Below the pieces are notes generated by a model that was not told the DNA's origin, did no database searches, and was given only the letters and a program-made list of their open reading frames with translations. Positions 29,552 through 36,824 of a DNA stretch of 57,944 bases are shown piece after piece. The number at the start of each line of letters is the position of its first letter. Position 1 is the stretch's first letter. A program made the position numbers and the translations under genes. The stretch comes from Nevskiaceae bacterium. Lineage in GTDB: Bacteria; Pseudomonadota; Gammaproteobacteria; Nevskiales; Nevskiaceae. The DNA lies in NCBI GenBank assembly GCA_021731445.1, contig JAKFXK010000022.1:1-57944 (forward strand), in the 5' to 3' direction.

Positions 29552-30892
29552 TCAGGCTGCGGCCGGTGCCTGGGGATTCAAGAGCAATTCCAGCGATAGC
29601 GGCGTGTCGGTGATGGTGGCGCGGGCCACCAGTGCATCAACCACCTGGTCTTCCAGCACCACGGCCTTGAGGCCTTGTAGCAGGTCGGGACGCGAACGGT
29701 AGAACTGCTTGACCTGCTCCGGCTCCTCATAGTCGGTCGCCATCTCATTCAAGGTCTGTTCGACTTTTCCGGCGTCCAGCGTGATGTTCTGGGACTTGAT
29801 GACCTCGCCGATCAAAAGACCGAGCGCGACGCGGCGCCTGGCAGTGGCCTCGAACAACTGGTCGGGCAGCAGCTCTTTCGCCTTTTCAGGCTTGATCTTG
29901 CCCCCCGCCTGACGATCAAGCCCCATGCGGTTGGCAGCTTCCTCGCGCAGGCGCGGCAGCTCCTGCGCGATCAGGCCCTGAGGCACGTCGATGGGGTGTG
30001 CGGCCAGCAGTTGGTCCAGCACCTGGCCCTTGATGCGACCCTTGGTGGCCTTGCTGCGCTCGTTCTCCAGCGCCGTACGGCTCTTGGCACGCAGGGCCGC
30101 TTCGCCGTCACCGGCTTCGACGCCGTGGGCTTTCAAAAACTCGGCGTCATCGAGTGCGGGCAATACCACCGCTTTGACAGTTTTCAGGGTCACGTCGAAT
30201 TGTGCGGCCTTGCCTTTGAGGGCTTCGGCGCGGTAGTCGGCGGGGAACGTCACATCCACCGTGAACTGCTCACCCGCCGCATGGCCAACCATGCCTTTTT
30301 CAAGTTCGGGCAAGAACTGGCCGGCGCCAATCTCGAAACTCACGTCATTGCCCTTGCCGCCCTGAAACTCCTCGCCATCCATCTTGCCGATGAAGTCCAC
30401 CGTGACCTGGTCAGTCTCGATGGCAGCGCGGCTGACCTCTGAAAAACTCTTGCGCGCACGGCGCAGGTTCTCGATCAGGCGGTCGACATCGGCTTCGGTG
30501 ATTTCCACCACTGGGCGATTCACGGCGAACGTATCGAGCTTGTCGAGTTTGATCTCGGGATAGACATCGAAATGGGCGGTGTACTCAAAGCCTGCGGATG
30601 AGTCGCCAGCAATCTCGATGCGCGGCTGGCCGGCCGGCTGCACCTGCGCCTTGTCGAGGGCCTCCGGGTAGGTTTCACTGACGAGGTCGTTCATCACTTC
30701 GTAGCGGGCTGCATCTCTGTACTGCGCTTCGATCACCTTCATCGGCGCCTTGCCGGGGCGAAAACCCGGCAGCTTGGCACGCGAGGCAATGCGCTTGATG
30801 CGCGCGGTGACGGCCTTTTCCACGCGCTCGGCGGGGATCTGGACACGCAGGCTGCGGGCGAGGCCGGTTTGGGATTCGAGGTGGACTTGCAT
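29552..30892 (-). CDS. tig: Trigger factor (ribosome-associated chaperone and prolyl isomerase)
   Basis: Trigger factor binds the ribosome exit tunnel and guards nascent chains. The ribosome-binding signature GFRPGKAPM lies near residue 45. The FKBP-type isomerase domain is at about 160-250 ([19 protein letters not shown] in part), and a helical C-terminal cradle follows. With the start at 30892 ([15 protein letters not shown]) it has 446 residues, like relatives. The open frame runs upstream through the repeat element to 31048, but that extension is element sequence. The start lies 25 bases downstream of the element. No strong ribosome binding site is seen. Confidence 0.95.
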   Translation of the reverse strand: MQVHLESQTGLARSLRVQIPAERVEKAVTARIKRIASRAKLPGFRPGKAPMKVIEAQYRDAARYEVMNDLVSETYPEALDKAQVQPAGQPRIEIAGDSSAGFEYTAHFDVYPEIKLDKLDTFAVNRPVVEITEADVDRLIENLRRARKSFSEVSRAAIETDQVTVDFIGKMDGEEFQGGKGNDVSFEIGAGQFLPELEKGMVGHAAGEQFTVDVTFPADYRAEALKGKAAQFDVTLKTVKAVVLPALDDAEFLKAHGVEAGDGEAALRAKSRTALENERSKATKGRIKGQVLDQLLAAHPIDVPQGLIAQELPRLREEAANRMGLDRQAGGKIKPEKAKELLPDQLFEATARRRVALGLLIGEVIKSQNITLDAGKVEQTLNEMATDYEEPEQVKQFYRSRPDLLQGLKAVVLEDQVVDALVARATITDTPLSLELLLNPQAPAAA

Positions 30893-30917
30893 GGTGTTTG
30901 AGTGAGAGAGGATGGCC

Positions 30918-31189
30918 CTAGGGAGTGTTGACATATGAATGATCGCAGCGTTGCGAGTCAAAAAGCCGCCCGGCGAGGCGCGGCCCGCTGGCTGTGGTTG
31001 TTCCACAGCCGAGGGTCGCAACGAAGCCCGGCGGCTTTTTGGCCGCAACCCTTCGGGGCCGGACTGTTTTTGGGCATTGCAGCGTCACGAGGCTTGCGAA
31101 TGGAGCAACCATTCGCTGCGCCTCGTTCCTTGCACTGCCCAAAAACAGCCTTCGGCCGCTGCGATCATTCATATGTCAACACTCCCTAG
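30918..31189 (+). mobile_element. 272-bp palindromic repeat element, copy 1 (MITE-like)
   Basis: The element is bounded by CTAG at each end, the first four bases of a perfect 33-bp terminal inverted repeat (30918-30950 and 31157-31189). The repeat starts CTAGGGAGTGTTGACATATG. Inside are two long arms. Arm A (30959-31041) is closed by CAAAAAGCCGCC / GGCGGCTTTTTG with apex GGCTGTGG-TTGTT-CCACAGCC. Arm B (31064-31148) is closed by CTGTTTTTGGGCA / its complement with apex GCGAATGG-AGCAA-CCATTCGC. A small CCCTTCGGGG hairpin lies between them. It encodes no transposase. Both strands have an 85-codon frame (30935-31189 plus, 30918-31172 minus) starting and ending in the terminal repeats. CTAG may be a target duplication. 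It lies between tRNA-Leu and tig. Confidence 0.9.
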
Positions 31190-31197
31190 ATGTGGCC

Positions 31198-31279
31198 TGC
31201 GAAAGGCGAGACTCGAACTCGCACGGGTTGCCCCGCTGGAACCTAAATCCAGTGCGTCTACCAATTCCGCCACATTCGC
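31198..31279 (-). tRNA. tRNA-Leu (TAG anticodon)
   Basis: An 82-base class II tRNA without encoded CCA. The anticodon loop is TTTAGGT with anticodon TAG. A long variable arm (CGGGGCAACCCG) and a T arm GCGAG-TTCGAGT-CTCGC are present. The acceptor strands GCGAATG and CTTTCGC leave one T-T mismatch at pair 6-67. The base after the discriminator A is G, so CCA must be added after transcription. Copy 1 of the repeat element begins 8 bases downstream. The tRNA-Leu to tig linkage is seen in other gammaproteobacteria. Confidence 0.93.
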
Positions 31280-31371
31280 GGGGCGCGGAGTATAGCAGCG
31301 CCCCGCTGATGGTTTTTTGGCCTGCCGCCGCCTTTGCCCCGCGCTTTCCACGCAGGGGCAATCTCTGGTCA

Positions 31372-31400
31372 TTTACAAATGCGAACAATTAGCATTAACT
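31372..31400 (+). promoter_or_regulatory. Promoter of hemP overlapped by a Fur-box-like operator
   Basis: TTTACA (31372-31377) and TTAACT (31395-31400) are 17 bases apart. Between them lies TGCGAACAATTAGCA (31380-31394), which matches 10 of 14 defined positions of the 7-1-7 Fur motif. A Fur dimer there would block RNA polymerase, so iron repression of the downstream haem genes is likely. Confidence 0.5.
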
Positions 31401-31434
31401 ACGAAAACCTGCCGCCAACCGATGCACGCATCCC

Positions 31435-31644
31435 ATGACCACTCTCAGTCTGCAACGCCCCGGCCTTTTCAATGCACTGACCCCTTCGCTGGGTCTCAGC
31501 CGCAGCACGATGCAAGCGTCCAGCAAAACCCGCTTGCGCAGCGAAGACCTGTTCCGCAACGGGGCCGAACTCATCATCGAGCACCGTGGCGAGGAATACC
31601 GCCTCAAGCTCACCCGCAACGACAAGCTCATCCTCAATAAATGA
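31435..31644 (+). CDS. hemP: Hemin uptake protein HemP
   Basis: A 69-residue protein. The C-terminal half has the HemP signature: ELIIEHRGEEYRLKLTRNDK followed by LILNK, i.e. I-x-H-x-G-x-x-Y-x-L-x-x-T-x-x-x-K-L-I-L. HemP homologues are small cytoplasmic proteins tied to haem uptake and in some bacteria activate the haem receptor gene. The N-terminal 35 residues are variable and basic. It is preceded by a Fur-box-like promoter and followed 34 bases later by the permease gene, which supports an iron/haem role. Confidence 0.85.
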   Translation: MTTLSLQRPGLFNALTPSLGLSRSTMQASSKTRLRSEDLFRNGAELIIEHRGEEYRLKLTRNDKLILNK

Positions 31645-31678
31645 TGTGGTTGTGGGGCGCGGCGGCAATAATGCCGCC

Positions 31679-32698
31679 ATGTCCCGCCACCACCGCACCC
31701 TGCTAGCAGGATTCACCTTACTTCTCGTGTCCGCGTTGCTAGCACTGGCGCTGGGGGCATCGGCACTGACGCCTGCAGAGGTGTTTCAGGCTTTGACCGG
31801 CAGCGCAGGCATATCAGCGGACTGGATGCGTGCCGTGGTGCTGGATGTGCGCCTGCCCCGGTTGCTGCTCGCCATCGCCATCGGGGCCAGCCTGGCGCAG
31901 AGCGGTGTCGTATTACAGGCCCTGTTCAGAAACCCGCTGGCCGAGCAAAGCCTGCTCGGCATTTCCGGCGGTGCGGCACTGGCGGCGGCAGCTTGGTTGG
32001 TACTGGCACCCAGCATCAGCCCCCTCATCGGTGATGGCCTCGCAAGACTGGCGCTGCCTGCTGCGGCCACCACCGGCGCGCTGCTGGCTGGCTTCGTGGT
32101 GATTCGCCTCTCGCGCACTGGCGGCTTCACCGACATCGCCACCCTGCTGCTGGCCGGCATCTCGATCAATGCGCTGGCAGGCGCAGGTATTGCCTTGTTG
32201 CAGACCCTTGCAAACGACGCGACCCTGCGTGACCTCACGCTCTGGCTCTACGGCAGCCTGGGGCGTGCCGGCTGGGCTGAACTGATGATCGGCCTGCCAC
32301 TGCTCGCCGCCATTGCCGTCTGGCTGCCGCTGGAGGCGCGCGCACTGGATGCCCTGCTGCTGGGCGAGGCTGAAGCCATGCACCTCGGCGTGCAGATCGA
32401 GCCACTCAAGCGCCGTCTGCTGCTGCTGGTCGCCCTCGCCGCCGCGACTGCTGTGGCCATGGCCGGCATCATCGGCTTCATCGGGCTGATCGTGCCGCAC
32501 CTCTTGCGCCGGGTGCTGGGGCCGGGGCACCGTCTGCTGCTGCCGGCAGCAGGCCTCTTGGGCGCCAGCCTGCTGGTGCTGGCCGATACCGCTGCCCGCA
32601 CCTTGTTCGCGCCGCTTGAAGTGCCGGTGGGCGTGCTCACCGCGCTGCTCGGCGTGCCGCTGTTCCTGCTGCTGCTGCGCCAGCGGGGTGCAGGATGA
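31679..32698 (+). CDS. hmuU: FecCD-family ABC transporter permease (haem type)
   Basis: An inner-membrane permease of 339 residues with about ten helices. FecCD signatures include VRLPRLLLAIAIGASLAQSG, the RNPLAEQSLLGISGG loop, and GIIGFIGLIVPHLLRR near the C-terminus, the coupling helix that contacts the ATPase. The frame opens at 31586, but that would overlap hemP; the ATG at 31679 gives a normal start. It overlaps the ATPase gene by four bases. With hemP upstream, haem is the best guess for cargo, though siderophore or cobalamin permeases look alike. No periplasmic binding protein gene lies nearby. Confidence 0.85.
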   Translation: MSRHHRTLLAGFTLLLVSALLALALGASALTPAEVFQALTGSAGISADWMRAVVLDVRLPRLLLAIAIGASLAQSGVVLQALFRNPLAEQSLLGISGGAALAAAAWLVLAPSISPLIGDGLARLALPAAATTGALLAGFVVIRLSRTGGFTDIATLLLAGISINALAGAGIALLQTLANDATLRDLTLWLYGSLGRAGWAELMIGLPLLAAIAVWLPLEARALDALLLGEAEAMHLGVQIEPLKRRLLLLVALAAATAVAMAGIIGFIGLIVPHLLRRVLGPGHRLLLPAAGLLGASLLVLADTAARTLFAPLEVPVGVLTALLGVPLFLLLLRQRGAG

Positions 32699-33483
32699 AC
32701 TTGCTCGTCGCGCGGGAGATCAGCGTCCATCGCGCGGGGCATACCCTGCTGTCGGCAGCAAGCCTCGAGCTCGCTGCCGGTGAACTGCATGTGCTGCTGG
32801 GGCCCAATGGTGCCGGCAAATCGACCTTGCTCAAAGCGCTTTCGGGGCAGTGGCCGACCCAGAGTGGCAGCATCACCCTGTCGGGCACGCCGCTCGCCAG
32901 TCTCACGGCACTGCAACAGGCCCGCCAACGGGCGGTGCTGCCGCAGCACGATGCCCTGGCCTTTGGCTTCAGCGTGCTGGAACTGGTCACGTTGGGCCGC
33001 CATGCCGCCATTCGGCAATCGGCCTCGCAAGAGCAGCAACTGATCGACGCCGTACTCGCCGCCACCGACATCGCACACCTCAGGGATCGTCACTACCCCA
33101 CTTTGTCCGGTGGCGAGCAGCGACGCGCGCAACTGGCGCGCGTGCTGGCGCAGATCTGGGATCTGCCACAGCCGGTACTGTTGCTGGACGAACCCACCCA
33201 TAGCCTCGATCTCGCACACCAGCACAGCATGATGTCGCTGCTGCACACACTGACTGTGCGTGGCTTCGCGGTGCTGGCCAGCCTGCACGACATCAACCTG
33301 GCGGCCGCCTACGCACACCGCATCAGCCTGTTGAAGGCAGGCCAGCTCATCGCCACCGGTACACCGGCCACCGTACTGGACCAGAAAGCCCTGCAGAATC
33401 TCTACGGCGAAGCTCTCGATTTCATCGCCGTCGAGCACAATGGCAGCCGACAATGGCTGCTTGCCCACGCGCCCAGCCGCTGA
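32695..33483 (+). CDS. hmuV: Haem ABC transporter ATP-binding protein HmuV
   Basis: The ATPase partner of the permease, 262 residues. Walker A is GPNGAGKST (36-44), the Q-loop is in VLPQHDALAF, the signature is LSGGEQRRAQLARVLAQ, Walker B is VLLLDEPTHSLDL, and the switch His is in SLHDINLAA. The QHxxLAFxFSVxELVxxGRHP-like stretch is typical of HmuV rather than FepC. The start overlaps the permease stop by four bases. No terminator is visible before the next gene, 112 bases on. Confidence 0.9.
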   Translation: MNLLVAREISVHRAGHTLLSAASLELAAGELHVLLGPNGAGKSTLLKALSGQWPTQSGSITLSGTPLASLTALQQARQRAVLPQHDALAFGFSVLELVTLGRHAAIRQSASQEQQLIDAVLAATDIAHLRDRHYPTLSGGEQRRAQLARVLAQIWDLPQPVLLLDEPTHSLDLAHQHSMMSLLHTLTVRGFAVLASLHDINLAAAYAHRISLLKAGQLIATGTPATVLDQKALQNLYGEALDFIAVEHNGSRQWLLAHAPSR

Positions 33484-33595
33484 AATGTGCCGCCCTTCGC
33501 CGGGCACGAAACAGCCGCTGCCTCAGGCTATGATGTGTCACTTGCACAATCCGCACTAAGCGCCTGATCTGACGTCCCTTCCACGCCCCAACCGA

Positions 33596-36500
33596 ATGGC
33601 CAGAGCCAATACCACCAGGGCGCGAGAAACCAAGCGCGGCAAAGCGGCCGAGCTGGGTGCGACACAAAGTCTGCAATTCAAGCTCGGCGCACTGTTCACG
33701 CTCGCGCTGTTGCTGTTGGCCGCTGGTGCTTATCTGGCCAGCCGCACGCTGGTACAGGAAAAGCTGCTCGACCAGAACTTCCGCTACGAGCAGGAAGCCG
33801 GCTTGCGGCTCACCGCCGATCTGCGTGCCCTGATTGCTGACGCGCAGGCGCTGGCCGGGGTGCTGGCCAACCTCGCCGCCGACCCTGACTTGAGTCTCGA
33901 CCAACTGCACAGCGTCGGCCCGACACTGCTGAAAAACCGCCCCAGTGCAGCGCTTGTCGCCAGCCTCGGCATCTGGCCCGAACCCAACAAGCTGCCAGGT
34001 GCGGGCGAACGCAGCAGCCATTACTGGATGCGCGATGCCAGCGGCGAGCTCAGCGTGCGCAACGACTACAACGATGTGCGCAGCGCGCCGTATTTCCGCG
34101 AACGCTGGTACACGCCGGTGCGCTTCCTCAATCCCGGCCGGGGCTTGTGGACCGACCGGCGCGTGGAACCCTTGCTCAGCCGCCATGTGCTCACCTTCGC
34201 GGTGCCCATCCTCCAGGGCAGGGACTTTGCCGGCGTAGCAACCGTCTCGCTCGATGCCACGTTGCTCAACGAGCGTTTCGCTACGCTCGCGGCAGAGTCG
34301 GATGGCTATGCCCTGCTGCTCGACGGCGGCGGACGGCTGATCGGCCTCTCCACTGCCGCCCGCAGCAAGCTTGGTGAGAAAGCGCCACTCGGCACCACGC
34401 TCGGCAGCCTGGCCCAGTCGGTGCCCAGCTATTCGCCACTGGCGATTGCCGCCTTCAAGCGCCGCGAGACGCAGCGACAGGCCATGACACAGTCAAAGCT
34501 CTACGACGCCAGGCAGGTCTCGGAGCTGAAAGATGGCAGCCGCGAACTCTCGCGGCAGGAGGCCGATGACATCCTCACCGGCATCTGGTCGGCGGAACTA
34601 CCCAGACCCCTGCTGTCGGGCGGCGAACGCGATGCGCTGGAGGTCGACCCGGTGTTGGGCGAACCCGCCTGGGCATCGATCTTCGACCTGCAGAACCCGG
34701 CCTGGACACTGCTGCGCGTCACGCCCGCCAACGAAGGCATGGCGGCGGCGAGTTATTTGTTCCGGCAATCACTGGTGGTGACGCTGGGGCTGGTGACGCT
34801 CACCCTCGTGCTCGCTTTCTTTGCCCTCAGGGCGCTGGTGATCCGCCCCTTGCGGCAAATGATCGATCAACTTGCGGGCAGCCACAGCATTGAAGACGCC
34901 CTCAACATCGTGCTCGATGCCTCCGCGCGCAACGAGGTGGGAATACTCGCGCACTGGCAGAACGAGCGCATCCGCCAGTTGCGCGAGGCGATGGACATGA
35001 GCCGCGCCGCCAAGTCGCAACTCAGCAGCGAATCGAATGAACGACGGCAGGCGCAGGAGCAGCTGGCGCGTACTCAGGAGCGCGCCGCACTGGCCCTGCA
35101 ATCGGTATCGGATGCGGTGGTCACCACCGACGAGCACGGCCATGTCGAGGATATGAACCTGGCCGCCGAAACCATGACCGGCATGACCCTGCGCGAATCA
35201 CGCGGCCGTGCATTGACCGAGATCGTCCGCCTGCGCGTCGATGATCTCGACGGCCACCAGAACCTGGCCCTGCTCGCCATCGAGCGCGGCGTGCGGCTTG
35301 ACTACAAAGGCGGCGTCACCTTGGAACCGATGACCGGTGGCACACGCGAACTGGTGCTCAACGGCTCGCCGCTGCGCTCGCACGGGCGGATGGTCGGCGC
35401 GGTGCTCGCCTTCCACGAGATCAACCACCGCGATGCCCGTGAAACCAGCGAGATTTTTGCCAGCGCCAGCCGCCATCAGCAGGACTTGCTGACGGGCCTG
35501 GGCACTCGTGCGGTCTGCGAGCGCCGCCTCACCCTGCTGATCGAGCAGGCCCGTGTCTCCGGCCTGACCCACGGCCTGATCTATCTGGATGTCGACTACC
35601 TCAAGCGCATCAACGACGGTGGCGGTCAATCCGCCGGCGACGACGTGCTGGTGCGCGTGACCGAAACCCTGGCGCAGGCAGCACCGGCCGCCAAGGATGT
35701 CTACCGCATCGCCGCCGACCAGTTCGTGGTGGTGGCGGAATCACTCGACGCTGACGGGGTGGTGGCGCTGGCCGAACAGATCCGCGCGCGGCTGGCGGGC
35801 ACGCGTTTTTACTGGGAATCGCGTTACTTCAGCGTCACCGCCAGCTTTGGCGTGCTGCTACTCGACCGCAATACCTCCACGGCGGCCGAGGCCATCCGCC
35901 GCGCCGACGATGCCTGCGCCGCCGCCAAGCGCGCGGGCCGCAACAATGTGCAGGTCTACGATCCGCGCATGGACCGCGTCGGTCGCATGGTGGACGACGA
36001 CACCTGGGTGCGCTGCATCCGCCGCGGCCTGTCCGACGACCTCTTTCACCTGCGCACACAGTGGATTCTGGCCGGCAAGGACTACGCCTCCGAAGGCCAG
36101 TGTTATGAAATGCTGCTGGCGCTGGAAGACGAGGAAGGTTTCTGGGCCTCACCCGCAGCCTTCATGCCGGTGGCTGAACGCCATCACCTGACGACGGCCA
36201 TCGACCGCTGGGTAATCTCCCACACCCTGCGCCACATGGAAGACAACCCCAGCGTGGTCGAGTCGATGGCGTTCTGCTGCATCAACCTCTCGACCGCGAC
36301 GCTGGCGGAGCCCGAGTTTCTCGACTTCATCACCGGCTGCATCGAGCGCTATCCGCAGTTCGCGGCCAAGCTCTGCTTCGAGCTGCGCGAGCCGAGCCTG
36401 GCTGACCATCCGCGCGAAGCCGCACTCTGCTGCGACGTGTTGCACCGCATCGGCTGCCGGCTGTCCATCGATCATTACTTTGGCCGCAACCTTTCCGACC

Positions 36501-36757
36501 TCACCCTGCTGCGCAAGCTGCCGGTGGATTTCGTCAAGCTCGATGCGCAGGGGTTCAAGAACCTGGCTACCGATGCGGTGGAATACATGCTCGCCGAGTC
36601 GATCTTGCGCATCGTCCGTCACCTGCGCCGCCGTGTGATCGTCAACAACATCGACGACCCCACCATGATGGAAACCTGGCGCAAGCTGGGTGCGGACTAT
36701 TTCCAGGGCTATGCCTTTGCCAAGCCCACGCCAGTACCGTTCCTGGCACCGAACTGA
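33596..36757 (+). CDS. Membrane sensor with PAS and degenerate GGDEF and EAL domains
   Basis: A 1053-residue protein with helices at about 30-48 and 393-415 enclosing a periplasmic Cache-like sensor (SLGIWPEPNKL, APYFRERWYTP). A HAMP-like linker, a coiled stretch and a PAS domain (about 498-600, SDAVVTTDEHGHV) follow. The diguanylate cyclase domain begins DLLTGLGTR near 630, but its active-site motif reads AADQF near 705 instead of GGDEF. The EAL domain has EML near 837 in place of EAL, and DHYFGR near 957 in place of the DDFG metal loop. It is therefore probably inactive as cyclase and phosphodiesterase and acts as a c-di-GMP or nucleotide receptor, like LapD or FimX. It stands between the haem and RND genes with no clear operon partner. 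Confidence 0.88.
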   Translation: MARANTTRARETKRGKAAELGATQSLQFKLGALFTLALLLLAAGAYLASRTLVQEKLLDQNFRYEQEAGLRLTADLRALIADAQALAGVLANLAADPDLSLDQLHSVGPTLLKNRPSAALVASLGIWPEPNKLPGAGERSSHYWMRDASGELSVRNDYNDVRSAPYFRERWYTPVRFLNPGRGLWTDRRVEPLLSRHVLTFAVPILQGRDFAGVATVSLDATLLNERFATLAAESDGYALLLDGGGRLIGLSTAARSKLGEKAPLGTTLGSLAQSVPSYSPLAIAAFKRRETQRQAMTQSKLYDARQVSELKDGSRELSRQEADDILTGIWSAELPRPLLSGGERDALEVDPVLGEPAWASIFDLQNPAWTLLRVTPANEGMAAASYLFRQSLVVTLGLVTLTLVLAFFALRALVIRPLRQMIDQLAGSHSIEDALNIVLDASARNEVGILAHWQNERIRQLREAMDMSRAAKSQLSSESNERRQAQEQLARTQERAALALQSVSDAVVTTDEHGHVEDMNLAAETMTGMTLRESRGRALTEIVRLRVDDLDGHQNLALLAIERGVRLDYKGGVTLEPMTGGTRELVLNGSPLRSHGRMVGAVLAFHEINHRDARETSEIFASASRHQQDLLTGLGTRAVCERRLTLLIEQARVSGLTHGLIYLDVDYLKRINDGGGQSAGDDVLVRVTETLAQAAPAAKDVYRIAADQFVVVAESLDADGVVALAEQIRARLAGTRFYWESRYFSVTASFGVLLLDRNTSTAAEAIRRADDACAAAKRAGRNNVQVYDPRMDRVGRMVDDDTWVRCIRRGLSDDLFHLRTQWILAGKDYASEGQCYEMLLALEDEEGFWASPAAFMPVAERHHLTTAIDRWVISHTLRHMEDNPSVVESMAFCCINLSTATLAEPEFLDFITGCIERYPQFAAKLCFELREPSLADHPREAALCCDVLHRIGCRLSIDHYFGRNLSDLTLLRKLPVDFVKLDAQGFKNLATDAVEYMLAESILRIVRHLRRRVIVNNIDDPTMMETWRKLGADYFQGYAFAKPTPVPFLAPN

Positions 36758-36824
36758 AAACCGTCAGCTCTAAACCTTTGCCCTGAACGCCGCATCTCAA
36801 GGCGCAAGGTCAAGGGAGAGCACG

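Noticed and set aside
30935-31189. Calling the 84-residue element frames as ordinary protein-coding genes
   Set aside because: The frames coincide exactly with inverted-repeat structure on both strands, so I list the element and treat the frames as an observation rather than as CDS.
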